This document shows positions 7,983 to 15,838 of a stretch of 29,250 nt of DNA, in pieces. The DNA is taken from contig JAGHBZ010000077.1 in NCBI GenBank assembly GCA_021160705.1, positions 1 to 29,250 of the forward strand, read 5' to 3'. Every line of letters starts with the position of its first letter. Position 1 is the first letter of the stretch. A model generated the notes under the pieces. That model saw only the letters and a program-made list of their open reading frames with translations, searched no databases and was not told the origin of the DNA. This stretch comes from Candidatus Sumerlaeota bacterium. Lineage in GTDB: Bacteria > Sumerlaeota > Sumerlaeia > MWCT01 > JAGHBZ01. A program made the translations under genes and the position numbers.

Positions 7983-9554
7983 ATGTCGGGCACAAAAAAA
8001 GCTAACCTGTGGGAACGGCACTCGCTGGGGGTGGTTTTCGTGGCGCTTTTAGCAGGTTCAGCTCTCCTTATTTACGCTCATAGGATTACACCGTATTATC
8101 CGGCAGATAGTTATTTTTACCTTTCAAAGGCACGGAATTTAGTTCAGGGCAAAGGACTCACTGTCAACTGGAACGATGGGTATGATAATAAGTACTTCCC
8201 GGGATATTCAGTGCTCGTGGGTATAGCGGATATGTTATCCCCGGGTTCGCTTCAGCCCTGGTTTCCATTGCAATTATTATGCTTATGGGTGTCGGTGTTA
8301 TTGACGTTCTATTTATTTAAAGAGAGTGGAATAGATGCATTATTGGCGGCAACAACTGCTGGTGCACTTTCACTACATTTTGTTGTTCAAAAATGGAGTG
8401 CAGTGCCATCTGCAGAACCCACTGCACTGGTCTTTATATTGTTGTCGGTGCTCCTGTTTCGCAAAAGTATGTTTTACAGGGATAGGTGCGATACCGGTGA
8501 AGCAGGGCGAGGTAGGTGGAGTCAGCTTCTGGTGTGGGTCTATGGGGTGGGGAGTTTCCTATTAGCAGGTATTGCCTTTGCCACACGTGTGGAGGCAGGA
8601 TACCTCTGGGTAATCGGGATTATATATTTCTGGTATTTCAGAAAATGGCGAAGTTTTCCGGCTCCGGGTCTAATGATTTGCGGTGTCATACTATTTTTCG
8701 TCCCGCTTCTTATATGGCTACTCAGTCAGCCGAGGAGTGAGGGGTCTGCATCACTGCTGTATATCCAGGAGTTTTTTGCCCACCTCTCGTTAAGAGAGAC
8801 AGGAAAGAACTTTATGAGGTATTTATTGTCACCATTTTTAAGCAAAAGATTTATCTCATCATCGCCAATGGCTCAGTTTCTGATATATTTACTGAACGTT
8901 GTGGGAATAGTGAGCATTTTATTTGGTCTGCGAGGGGTAATGGGGCGAAGACTTCAGTTTGTCGCTCTGATAAGCGTGGGGTATATGGCGCTTCATTCTT
9001 TCTGGTATTATAGTTATGAGAGATTTATGTATCTTATTTCGCCTTTGTTATGTCTACTGCTGATGAGTACTTGCCGGGCATTTGTAGATGGAGGTTTTCG
9101 CGGTATTACCCGTTCGTCTTCACAAAAGCAGGCACTGTTTCTGATTGTTGCAATGGGAATATTTATTGTACAGGGACACTATTCAATGCTCCATATAAAA
9201 GACCATAGCGCACATCTGGTATTGCCGGATATGGACTATCGGGAGGTTGCTTCACGTGCAGATGAGTTTGCTGGTAAGGATGGCTCTGTACTAAGCCAAT
9301 GGGGTTCACCACTTGCGTATTACATACGGCGACCCGTGTTCATTGACACGGACGATAAATTCTATTATCGGCAGATGTTTTCAAAAGACAGGACACTGGA
9401 GTTTCTCAGAAAACATAACGTCCGTGTACTAATTATTCGGCAGACACTATTTGATTGGATGCTTACCCATAATATTCCTCTGAATATGAGCTCTCTGTTC
9501 AAACCTATAAAAGAAAGCAAGCACTACCGGCTCATATACGTCAAGCCAGAATAG
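7983..9554 (+). CDS. ArnT/PMT-like (GT39-type) membrane glycosyltransferase
   Basis: 523 residues with roughly ten hydrophobic segments. After the first membrane helix comes ITPYYPADSYFYLSKARNLVQGKG, the acidic first periplasmic loop typical of GT-C transferases, where the Asp acts in catalysis or metal binding. The next segment, KYFPGYSVLVGIADML, corresponds to the PPGYP-type motif in PMT_2 proteins. The C-terminal third is soluble, with YREVASRADEF and an ISP-like tail. Such enzymes move a sugar from a polyprenyl-phosphate donor to lipid or protein on the outer face of the membrane; acceptor is unknown. Spacing of 90 bp to the ABC ATPase leaves operon membership open. Confidence 0.8.
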   Translation: MSGTKKANLWERHSLGVVFVALLAGSALLIYAHRITPYYPADSYFYLSKARNLVQGKGLTVNWNDGYDNKYFPGYSVLVGIADMLSPGSLQPWFPLQLLCLWVSVLLTFYLFKESGIDALLAATTAGALSLHFVVQKWSAVPSAEPTALVFILLSVLLFRKSMFYRDRCDTGEAGRGRWSQLLVWVYGVGSFLLAGIAFATRVEAGYLWVIGIIYFWYFRKWRSFPAPGLMICGVILFFVPLLIWLLSQPRSEGSASLLYIQEFFAHLSLRETGKNFMRYLLSPFLSKRFISSSPMAQFLIYLLNVVGIVSILFGLRGVMGRRLQFVALISVGYMALHSFWYYSYERFMYLISPLLCLLLMSTCRAFVDGGFRGITRSSSQKQALFLIVAMGIFIVQGHYSMLHIKDHSAHLVLPDMDYREVASRADEFAGKDGSVLSQWGSPLAYYIRRPVFIDTDDKFYYRQMFSKDRTLEFLRKHNVRVLIIRQTLFDWMLTHNIPLNMSSLFKPIKESKHYRLIYVKPE

Positions 9555-10083
9555 TCCACTTCACTACCGTGAGCTTTGAGCCCTTATACGATTCAATATA
9601 GGATTTTTTATTGCCAGGCGGAGGATATTGTAATAACGTTTTCTATTTGAAATGAGTGGAATTTTCTTTTTACAGGTCGCTCCTACGGAGCTCGGATGTC
9701 TCTACTTGCTGCCATTAACCCCAGCGCTGACGCACTGGGCTACATACAGGTCGTTCCTTCAGAACTATACAAAAATGAGGCGGCACAAATTTCATTTGTA
9801 AAATCTCAAATGGGAAATGTTATAAGAGACAGGAGGAACGAACCTGAGCGCTACCAGGGCAGTTTTTTGGGGCTTATGGAGGTTTGCATATAAGTGGTTT
9901 TCATCATTAAGAGTTTTAATTGCCATTTGAAATGCTCATAAATAACACTCAGCAACTTCTTATAATCGTACCATTTTACCGAGAACTATTTCTAAAGAGG
10001 TATTTTTTTTCTGTATCTGCAAGGCACAAACTGGCAAGCCAATATTAACGTTAGACTCGCTTTTCATTTTTAGGAGCGGTGAA
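9555..10083. other. Intergenic stretch between convergent genes
   Basis: 529 bp between the glycosyltransferase and kaiB, which converge. A 65-codon plus-strand frame (9696-9893) overlaps the repeat described at 9674-9768 and has no family resemblance, so I leave it out. A CCCAG...CTGGG pairing lies near 9719-9738. No bidirectional terminator with T-tract was recognised. Confidence 0.5.
9674..9768. repeat. Two degenerate copies of an ACAGGTCGYTCC element (tentative)
   Basis: ACAGGTCGCTCCTACGGAGC begins at 9674 and contains the hairpin GCTCC-TAC-GGAGC. A diverged copy, ACAGGTCGTTCCTTCAGAAC, begins at 9747. The first form looks like a dispersed short palindromic element seen in some environmental genomes; that identification is from memory and not checked. 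Confidence 0.45.
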
Positions 10084-10359
10084 CTACTTGGAGTTAATGT
10101 TTATCCATTTTAAAATCTTTTCCTTATTAGACAAATCTCCGATAATACGCTGAGAGTGTGGAGGGGTTTCTTTAACGAGTGTAGGTGTAGCAAGTATTCT
10201 TTCCTGTTCAGCCAGTTCAGGTCGTTCAGTCACATTGATGATATTTAACTTACATACGCCCTTGAGTTCCTCCTCACATATTTGACGAAGCACCGCAATT
10301 GAGCGGTGAGATTGGGTCGTGTTACCGCTGATAAACAATTATAAAAAAATCTTATTCAT
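10084..10359 (-). pseudogene. kaiB: KaiB-family protein with in-frame stop near the start
   Basis: From a TTG at 10338 there are 84 residues that match KaiB closely: FISGNTTQSHRSIAVL (the thioredoxin-like start, cf. YVAGNTPNS), ELAEQERILATPTLVK, and RIIGDLSNKEKIL. KaiB is the fold-switching clock protein that binds KaiC and sequesters KaiA or signals to SasA/CikA kinases; homologues outside cyanobacteria often have stress-related roles. In the same frame upstream lies ATG at 10357-10359 preceded by GAAAGAGAG, reading M-N-K-I-F-L, then TAA (10339-10341), then L-F-I-S-G-N. The first strand of the fold is thus interrupted by one stop, which a single base change could create from a sense codon. 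Either the gene is inactive, or translation restarts at the adjacent TTG giving a KaiB without its first strand, or this is a sequencing error. No kaiC or kaiA in the window. Confidence 0.85.
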
Positions 10360-10423
10360 ATTACTCTCTTTCATCTGATTCACATATCGTGTTTCTCCTG
10401 AGCTATCTACTATGTTATCCATA

Positions 10424-11236
10424 TCAAGCAGTATTTGTCTTTTCTCGCAGATGGAGGAGATTGAAATGCGGATACATACCAGAATAGACAGAATCACACT
10501 TCTTACTCATAAATCTTGCCCGAAGTTTATCCACTGCTTGTGCTTGAAAAGGCGGAGTCGGTTTATTTCTTTCATCCCCACCGGGTAAACTTAATATCAT
10601 CGTATCTTTTTTTAGGGTTACCATTCCGGGCGAGAAAGTATTTGACTGAGCGTTGAGGCTATATTGCTTTAAAATTCTGGAGCAGTCCTGCTCAAAGCCA
10701 CCGAGTTGTTTGTTTACCATATCTTTGATTAATGCCTCCTTTTTCTTTTCAAGGACAGAACTCATCACAGCAGATGAAGGATGTGCAACCGGGTTTTCAG
10801 AGCTCAGGTGCTCTGGTAGGTAGCGAAGAATAGCCTTTTTTTGGAGTTTACCATTCCAATACACCATAACGCCCAGTTTATCTTTATCTTTCAGGGTCTG
10901 AAGATTCTCCAAAAGAGTGCCTTTATATTTTTCGAGCATTGCTTTTAGGGTGTCCTCAGTGTGAAACAGCGTTGCGAACCCAAATGGTACTGCACAAGAA
11001 TATCTCATCACTCCTTCTATAAGTTTCATATGAAGATTTGTTTTAAGCGTGAGCCACTCCGAACGCGTGATATTCGTCGGGGTAAATTCTTCTGCAGAGA
11101 CTTTGCTCACAACGGCGTAAAGCCCCTGGTGATACACAAAATATACCCCCTGGTCTAAGTAATAAAGGTCTTTGATGTTGGGTATAATATTGGTCACACA
11201 ATAAAGATAAATAATGCTGTTTTTTTCTCTGCCCAT
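10424..11236 (-). CDS. Gas vesicle protein, GvpL/GvpF family (short form)
   Basis: 270 residues. IIYLYCVT at 8-15 is the typical GvpF/L opening, LYAVVSKV at 39-46 corresponds to the conserved end of the first subdomain, and CAVPFGFATLFHTED at 81-95 to the VxPxRFGTxF motif that marks the family; GVMVYWNG near 122-129 is the start of the second ferredoxin-like domain. GvpF and GvpL are accessory proteins that bind the shell protein GvpA during gas-vesicle nucleation. A good ribosome-binding site (GAGGTG, about 6 nt before the ATG) supports this start. It follows the longer GvpF/L gene by 35 nt. No shell gene gvpA is visible in the window, so the rest of a gvp cluster must lie elsewhere or be absent. 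Confidence 0.8.
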   Translation of the reverse strand: MGREKNSIIYLYCVTNIIPNIKDLYYLDQGVYFVYHQGLYAVVSKVSAEEFTPTNITRSEWLTLKTNLHMKLIEGVMRYSCAVPFGFATLFHTEDTLKAMLEKYKGTLLENLQTLKDKDKLGVMVYWNGKLQKKAILRYLPEHLSSENPVAHPSSAVMSSVLEKKKEALIKDMVNKQLGGFEQDCSRILKQYSLNAQSNTFSPGMVTLKKDTMILSLPGGDERNKPTPPFQAQAVDKLRARFMSKKCDSVYSGMYPHFNLLHLREKTNTA

Positions 11237-11271
11237 CTTTTCACCTCTATAAAAGAGCTTAATTATTTGAG

Positions 11272-12339
11272 TTAACCCGGATGCTGACGTGCAAGGGGAT
11301 GATTGAAATGAAACGCATAATTTCTGATTAGTTCGTCCGAACGGTATACAAAGTCTTTTCCCCCAGGGTTAACCACCGAATGGGGCGACAGGAGCGTAGC
11401 TTCTTTATAAGTTTGCTTAAGACCAAGTTGACTTATTACTTTATTGCCGGGAAGGAGGTTATCAGCGTGCCATAGTTTATCGGAGTATTTTTGCTTTATT
11501 TCAAGGGTATAAAAACTGTAAGGGGGAAGGGGACCTAGACATTGAAACTCTAGCTTCTCACCAAATCTGGTATTGAGCCATTCTACTTTATTATAGAACT
11601 CGTGTTTTTCTGATTTATTGATTAAGAGTGCGGCATTCATCACTATCCCGGGATTCATCGGCTCAAGCATTTTAAATTCACGACATATATCCTTAAAGAC
11701 ATTCTGTAATCTGGATACGAGTTCTTCTACTTTGCGTTTCAACACTTGCTGGGTCAAAGAATTCAGAGCAATTCGCTCGGTTAACGTTATCTTTCTATGA
11801 TTAGTTAACAGTTTTTCTTTCAATTCTTTTATTTCTTTTTGTTCGGCGACCTGTCGGAGTATGGCTTTGAAATCACGCCACGTGACAATAACGTCAATTT
11901 CTATAAGGTTCTTAATTTCTTTCAGTATCTCTTTCAGTAACCAGTATCCTTCCTGTAAGATATGTCTGACCTCAGTTTCGTTCTCGGCAAAGGTGCCAAT
12001 ATTTACCGGGATGATTGTATACTTTAGATTCATAATTTTCTCAATAACGTCTCGATGCTTTCTCTGTAGACGCTCAAGCAGGTTTCGTGGTAGATTCGTG
12101 ATGTCAATCATCCGAGAATCACTCACAAGGGCAGAGATGTCTTTATAAGGAATTGTATATATCCAGGTGGGTGTTTTAGTTTCTGCTATAGTTGTTGAGG
12201 GAATTGTTGTGGTAATACTGGCGAAGTCAGTCACCTGTGGCTTGTGTTCACGCCACTCTGAGAGCGAGACAGGAGTAAAAATCTGAAGTACATTACCGGA
12301 GTTTACAATGCCGTAGATATATTTGCCAAGTTTATTCAT
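11272..12339 (-). CDS. Gas vesicle protein, GvpL/GvpF family (long form with C-terminal extension)
   Basis: 355 residues, about 100 more than usual. Family marks are KYIYGIV (6-12), ISALVSD (68-74), IIPVNIGTFAENE (109-121), KVEWLNTR (251-258) and the closing motif GPLPPYSF (269-276). A low-complexity Ser/Thr-rich insert lies at 40-56 within the first subdomain. Beyond residue 285 there is an extension with LGLKQTYKEA and RSDELIRNYAFHF; the layout faintly recalls a degenerate J-domain, which is speculation. As first gene after the sigma-54 promoter it heads the gvpF/L-gvpF/L-kaiB unit. No Shine-Dalgarno sequence is visible before the ATG (the upstream 20 nt are A/T-rich), unlike the next gene. 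Confidence 0.82.
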   Translation of the reverse strand: MNKLGKYIYGIVNSGNVLQIFTPVSLSEWREHKPQVTDFASITTTIPSTTIAETKTPTWIYTIPYKDISALVSDSRMIDITNLPRNLLERLQRKHRDVIEKIMNLKYTIIPVNIGTFAENETEVRHILQEGYWLLKEILKEIKNLIEIDVIVTWRDFKAILRQVAEQKEIKELKEKLLTNHRKITLTERIALNSLTQQVLKRKVEELVSRLQNVFKDICREFKMLEPMNPGIVMNAALLINKSEKHEFYNKVEWLNTRFGEKLEFQCLGPLPPYSFYTLEIKQKYSDKLWHADNLLPGNKVISQLGLKQTYKEATLLSPHSVVNPGGKDFVYRSDELIRNYAFHFNHPLARQHPG

Positions 12340-12930
12340 TTGCTATTTATTTTTATTAGATGTCTAAAGCCTATTTATTCCGAGTTCTATTTTTTGTAAC
12401 CGCCTTTTAAGAATATTTCTAATTATGGATGGGCTCGCTTTTTGGTGTAGGAGTGAGATTTTGTCTTTCTGTAGTAGATATAATTCTAAATGAGCCCGCG
12501 AATGAATTTGGGGTATAGAACGTAATTTTATGCCGTGTATAGTCTTAATTGGGAAAACCTCCTTTTCTATGGAAGCCTTTACAGAAAGTGGGAGATGGTC
12601 TGCGTACAGACCGTCTCCCCTGTGCCGCCGAGAGGTGTGATAGGTCAGAAGAGAGCCTCAACCTTCAGTGGCAAAACCGAGGGTTCACGCTCTCGACCCG
12701 GTATGTAGAAAGGTTATTCTCCAGAGCTGTGACTCACTTTTCAGGTTGGGTTTCGTGTACCCTCTCTGACGGCAACTCTATTTGAAATTCAGAAGGAAAT
12801 GAGTACCTGTGTGAAGTAAGAAAGCCAAAAGAAGCATATTTATACTTTACTCATTCCCTTTACGCCGTTATTCACGGTTATCAAAGAGCATTATGTGTAT
12901 AATTTTTTTAATACTAATAAGTGAATAGTA
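12340..12930 (-). promoter_or_regulatory. Long leader of the gvpF/L-kaiB operon
   Basis: If the sigma-54 promoter at 12931-12946 is used, transcription starts near 12920 and about 580 nt are untranslated before the first ATG. No minus-strand open frame of useful length occurs in it. The part from about 12550 to 12770 is GC-richer than its flanks and full of complementary segments, while 12340-12540 is A/T-rich. A 78-codon plus-strand frame (12549-12785) covers the structured part and looks like a by-product. Confidence 0.5.
12590..12710 (-). ncRNA. Structured RNA element of unknown class (candidate)
   Basis: A 13-bp stem with four-base loop: 12590-12602 pairs with 12607-12619 (one G-T wobble or A-C mismatch depending on strand). 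On the minus strand the loop reads UACG. A second hairpin pairs CGAGGG (12678-12683) with CTCTCG (12690-12695); alternative pairings CGAGAG (12629-12634) with CTCTCG and GAGAGC with GCTCTC also exist, which could allow switching. No T-tract follows on either strand, so it is not a simple terminator. I compared it mentally with c-di-GMP-I, c-di-AMP, cobalamin, lysine, glycine and FMN riboswitch cores and found no match. Strand is assigned from the promoter and operon direction. Confidence 0.45.
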
Positions 12931-12946
12931 TGCAATACACGTGCCA
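12931..12946 (-). promoter_or_regulatory. Sigma-54 (RpoN) promoter, perfect consensus
   Basis: The minus strand reads TGGCACGTGTATTGCA. This equals the RpoN consensus TGGCACG-N4-TTGCW in every fixed position, with the invariant GG (-25/-24) and GC (-13/-12) separated by exactly 10 bp. It points towards the gvpF/L genes. An NtrC-class activator gene ends 162 bp upstream. No sigma-70-like promoter was evident in the same place. Predicted transcription start is about 12920. Confidence 0.8.
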
Positions 12947-12985
12947 GAGAGTATGCGAACCGAGAAGATATTTGAAGAGCCGATG

Positions 12986-13044
12986 ATAAGCTTATGGGGA
13001 CTCTTATTGAGGGGTATGGTAAAAGATAAGAGGATGCATAAGAG
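12986..13044. promoter_or_regulatory. Cluster of ATAAG/ATAAGAG half-sites, possible activator enhancer
   Basis: Palindrome ATAAGCTTAT at 12986-12995, CTCTTAT at 13001-13007, ATAAGAG at 13026-13032 and ATAAGAG at 13038-13044 (12 bp apart). Relative to the predicted start (12920) these lie between about -66 and -124, where enhancers of NtrC-type activators usually lie. The neighbouring NtrC-type regulator is the obvious candidate to bind. The motif itself is A/T-rich and could repeat by chance. Confidence 0.45.
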
Positions 13045-13108
13045 AAGGATTGCTTAAGGAGTCAGTAAGTAGAGTGAGACAGAGGTGGGACAGAAGTGGA
13101 CGGAATTG

Positions 13109-14467
13109 TCACAATCCCACACTTTTTAATCTTCTGTAGAGAGCTTTTCTGTGTATGCCCAGGAGTTCAGCAGCTTTTGTCTTATTTCCCCCGGCTTCTG
13201 CAAGTGCCTTTACAATCAGCTCTCTTTCAATCCTCCTGGTTATATCATTCAATGAAAGTCTTTGCTCTAAACTCTTTAAGCCACCACTACTCTCCGGTGA
13301 GGTAATTATGTGTGGGGGTAAATGGCAGGGTTTAATATATTCAGAATTTGTCAGAAGTACCGCTCTTCTTATGACATTTTTCAACTCCCGCACATTACCC
13401 GGCCAGGAGTAATTAAGAAAGGCTCTCATTACCTCCGGAGAGAATCCTTTTATCTTTTTATTAAATTCTTGATTTGCTTTATCCAGGATATATTGAGCTA
13501 GTAGAGGAATATCATCTTTTCTTTCGCGAAGGGCTGGAAGTGTGATATAGAATTCGTTCAGACGATAAAAAAGGTCGTGTCTGAATTTACCAGTTCTAAC
13601 TTCTTCATTGAGATTAACGTTGGTAGCGGCGATAATTCTGACATCTACTTCTATAAGTTTCTTCCCACCAAGATGTTGAATGCATTTATTTTCAAGTACA
13701 CGGAGGAGTTTAGCCTGTGCGGGTAGGGAGAGATTGGTTATTTCATCCAGGAATAATGTGCCGCCGTTTGCGCGTTCAAACTCGCCTTCTTTTTTAGTAT
13801 CTGCCCCGGTAAACGCCCCTTTTTCGTAGCCGAAGAGTTCGCTTTCAATTAGTGTTTCAGGGATAGCGCCGCAGTTAACAGCAACAAAAGGTTTGTTTTT
13901 CCGGTGGCTTTCCTGGTGAATCATCTGAGCGATTAATTCTTTGCCGGTGCCACTTTCACCCTCCAAAATAATTGTCATATTGGTAGGGGCAATAATCTTG
14001 ACCTGCTTGATGACCTGTTTTATCTCCGGGCTGTCGCCTATCAGTTCTTCGACCTCGGTCTTTTCATTCAATCTTTTTCTGAGGGTCTCTACTTCTTTGC
14101 TCAGGTGGCGTGTGTGAAGAGCCTTCCTGATTACCAGCACTATTTCTTCGCTATCAAATGGTTTGGTAATGTAATCATAGGCGCCTAACTTCATTGCCTG
14201 AACCGCACTTTTCACGTCCCCGTATGCGGTAAGCATAATGACCAGGAGGTCTTTATCAATTTTTTTCATCTCCTCTAAGACAGTGATGCCATCTTTTCCG
14301 GGTAGACGCATATCCAATAGGACCAGTGCGGGCGGATTCTCTTTAACTTCCTTTAGAGCGCGTATTCCATCACCCACTGCGGTGACGTCGAACCCTTCAT
14401 CCTTTAATACATTAGAGAGGATGAACCGCATATCTTTGTTATCGTCAACTATTAAAATCCTTTCCAT
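13109..14467 (-). CDS. NtrC-class sigma-54-dependent response regulator
   Basis: 452 residues. Receiver domain with phosphorylated Asp52 (LLDMRLPG) and Lys102 (ITKPFD); AAA+ domain with Walker A GESGTGKE at 170-177, the sigma-54 contact loop GAFTGA at 217-222 and Walker B TLFLDEI at 237-243; C-terminal Fis-type helix-turn-helix (NKTKAAELLGIHRKALYRRL). It remodels RpoN-holoenzyme at promoters of the type found at 12931-12946. The start is the ATG at 14467: GGAG stands 7 nt before it, whereas the TTG four codons earlier would place that GGAG inside the gene. The kinase gene 99 nt upstream is the likely partner. The next genes downstream on the same strand are the gvpF/L-kaiB unit, its probable target. 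Confidence 0.92.
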   Translation of the reverse strand: MERILIVDDNKDMRFILSNVLKDEGFDVTAVGDGIRALKEVKENPPALVLLDMRLPGKDGITVLEEMKKIDKDLLVIMLTAYGDVKSAVQAMKLGAYDYITKPFDSEEIVLVIRKALHTRHLSKEVETLRKRLNEKTEVEELIGDSPEIKQVIKQVKIIAPTNMTIILEGESGTGKELIAQMIHQESHRKNKPFVAVNCGAIPETLIESELFGYEKGAFTGADTKKEGEFERANGGTLFLDEITNLSLPAQAKLLRVLENKCIQHLGGKKLIEVDVRIIAATNVNLNEEVRTGKFRHDLFYRLNEFYITLPALRERKDDIPLLAQYILDKANQEFNKKIKGFSPEVMRAFLNYSWPGNVRELKNVIRRAVLLTNSEYIKPCHLPPHIITSPESSGGLKSLEQRLSLNDITRRIERELIVKALAEAGGNKTKAAELLGIHRKALYRRLKSVGL

Positions 14468-14566
14468 TTTCTTCTCCAATTACCCCTTTAACCGATTAAT
14501 AGATGAACCAACACACAGACCAGCTGATTCCTTGCTTTTTGTTTAAGTTCTAAATTTAGCTCCGAA

Positions 14567-15838
14567 TCACCTGCACACACTTGCTACCGATTCAGTGTCT
14601 TCTGAAGAAGAGACCTTTGAGAAAGGCTGCTTCAGCACCGGAAATCTCACCGTCACTTCAGTGCCTTCGCCAGGTTTACTCTTAATATGAAGCCTTCCGT
14701 TATGGTAACTAATAATCTGGTGGGCTAAATACAAACCTAACCCCACGCCGTCATCTTTCGTGGTAAAGAAGGGTTCAAATATTTTATTTAAATTTTCTTG
14801 AGAAATGCCATAGCCAGAGTCTTTGAACCTGACGATTACCTCTTCAGAGTGTGGGTCAAAATATGAGGTAATATTCAGATTCCCGCCCTCAGGCATAGCA
14901 TCGCACGCATTGAGGATAAAGTTTAGAAATGTCTCCTGAAGGCTTTTTTTGTTGAGCAGGAGCGGTGGAAGATTTCTGTTGATTCTACGAGTGATGCGAA
15001 TACCCTGGCGTGCACAACGACCCTTAACGAGCTCCAGTGCACTGGCAATGACCTCGCCAATATCTCCCATCTCAAGTGTCAGGTCGCGTGGTCTGGCAAA
15101 ATCAAGTATATCCTTAAGAATCTTATTTGCATTCTCTGCGTTATCTAAAATAATCTTCAGATACTTTCTCAGGAGTGTGGTGTCGGTATGATTGCTGAGG
15201 CAGACTTGAGCTGCGGCGACTATACAACTCAGTGGATTTCTGATTTCATGGGCAAAGCCAGAGGCAAACCTTCCGAGTGCAGCGAGTTTCTCAGCCTGGA
15301 TAAGTTCCTGCTGAGTTTCCTTTAGCTCGGTGTATGCCTTTCTGAGAGCCTCCTCAGTGCGTTTCCGCTCGGTGATGTCGCGTGCAATACCCTGGATTGC
15401 ATAAGGGCGTCCATTGCGGTAAATCATCGAAGCGGTGGTCTCAACAAAAACATACTCGCCGTTCTTGCATCTCAGTTTAAACTCTGTAAGCCCATCCTGG
15501 TAGCCGGTTTCAATTATTTCTTTAAGCACCTTACAGGCTTTTGGAATCTGGTCTTTGCTAAGCAAAGATTTAAAATTAAGTGTAGCGAGTTCCTCCTTCT
15601 TATAACCCAGTAAATGCAGTGCGGCTGGATTAGCGTCGATGAAGTTTCCTTCCAGGTCGTGGAGATACACACAATCAAGTGAACGCTCAAACAGCGCCCG
15701 GTATCTTTCTTGGGTTTCCCGGAGTGTCTCTTCCATTTTGAGGGATTTGCTCATATTCATCATCTCCGTTGTAGTCCTCCCGAAGAAGAGGTAATCTCCA
15801 GGATTAATATCTGTATTTTTCATTTTCTCAACAATCAT
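14567..15838 (-). CDS. Soluble PAS-domain histidine kinase
   Basis: 423 residues, no membrane segment. A PAS domain spans about 45-160 (YRALFERSLDCVYLHDLEGNFIDANPAAL to ARDITERKR), followed by a short coiled coil, a HisKA domain with phospho-accepting His197 (FAHEIRNPL), and an ATPase domain with N-box NACDAMPEGG, G1 DSGYGIS and G2 GVGLGLYLA. The kinase core is of the NtrB/AtoS/ZraS type that normally pairs with NtrC-class regulators, fitting the downstream gene. The PAS domain suggests an intracellular small-molecule or redox input; the ligand cannot be read from sequence. Initiation is unusual: GGAGGA (15851-15856) best fits an ATG at 15846 that reads M-K-L-stop, whose TGA overlaps the kinase ATG. 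Confidence 0.9.
   Translation of the reverse strand: MIVEKMKNTDINPGDYLFFGRTTTEMMNMSKSLKMEETLRETQERYRALFERSLDCVYLHDLEGNFIDANPAALHLLGYKKEELATLNFKSLLSKDQIPKACKVLKEIIETGYQDGLTEFKLRCKNGEYVFVETTASMIYRNGRPYAIQGIARDITERKRTEEALRKAYTELKETQQELIQAEKLAALGRFASGFAHEIRNPLSCIVAAAQVCLSNHTDTTLLRKYLKIILDNAENANKILKDILDFARPRDLTLEMGDIGEVIASALELVKGRCARQGIRITRRINRNLPPLLLNKKSLQETFLNFILNACDAMPEGGNLNITSYFDPHSEEVIVRFKDSGYGISQENLNKIFEPFFTTKDDGVGLGLYLAHQIISYHNGRLHIKSKPGEGTEVTVRFPVLKQPFSKVSSSEDTESVASVCR

Noticed and set aside
9696..9893. 65-codon plus-strand frame
   Set aside because: Overlaps a degenerate palindromic repeat and shows no protein-family resemblance.
12678..12700. tRNA T-arm (GGGTTCA-like)
   Set aside because: Loop and stem do not fit a T-arm and no acceptor, D-arm or anticodon arm can be built around it.
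12560..12770. Cobalamin or c-di-AMP riboswitch in the gvpF/L leader
   Set aside because: GCCACTG and a GGGGAGAC-like stretch recall B12-box pieces, but the conserved core order and the other boxes are missing.
12549..12785. 78-codon plus-strand open frame
   Set aside because: It exactly covers the hairpin-rich segment, has no family resemblance, and the promoter and operon point the other way; more likely a structured leader on the minus strand.
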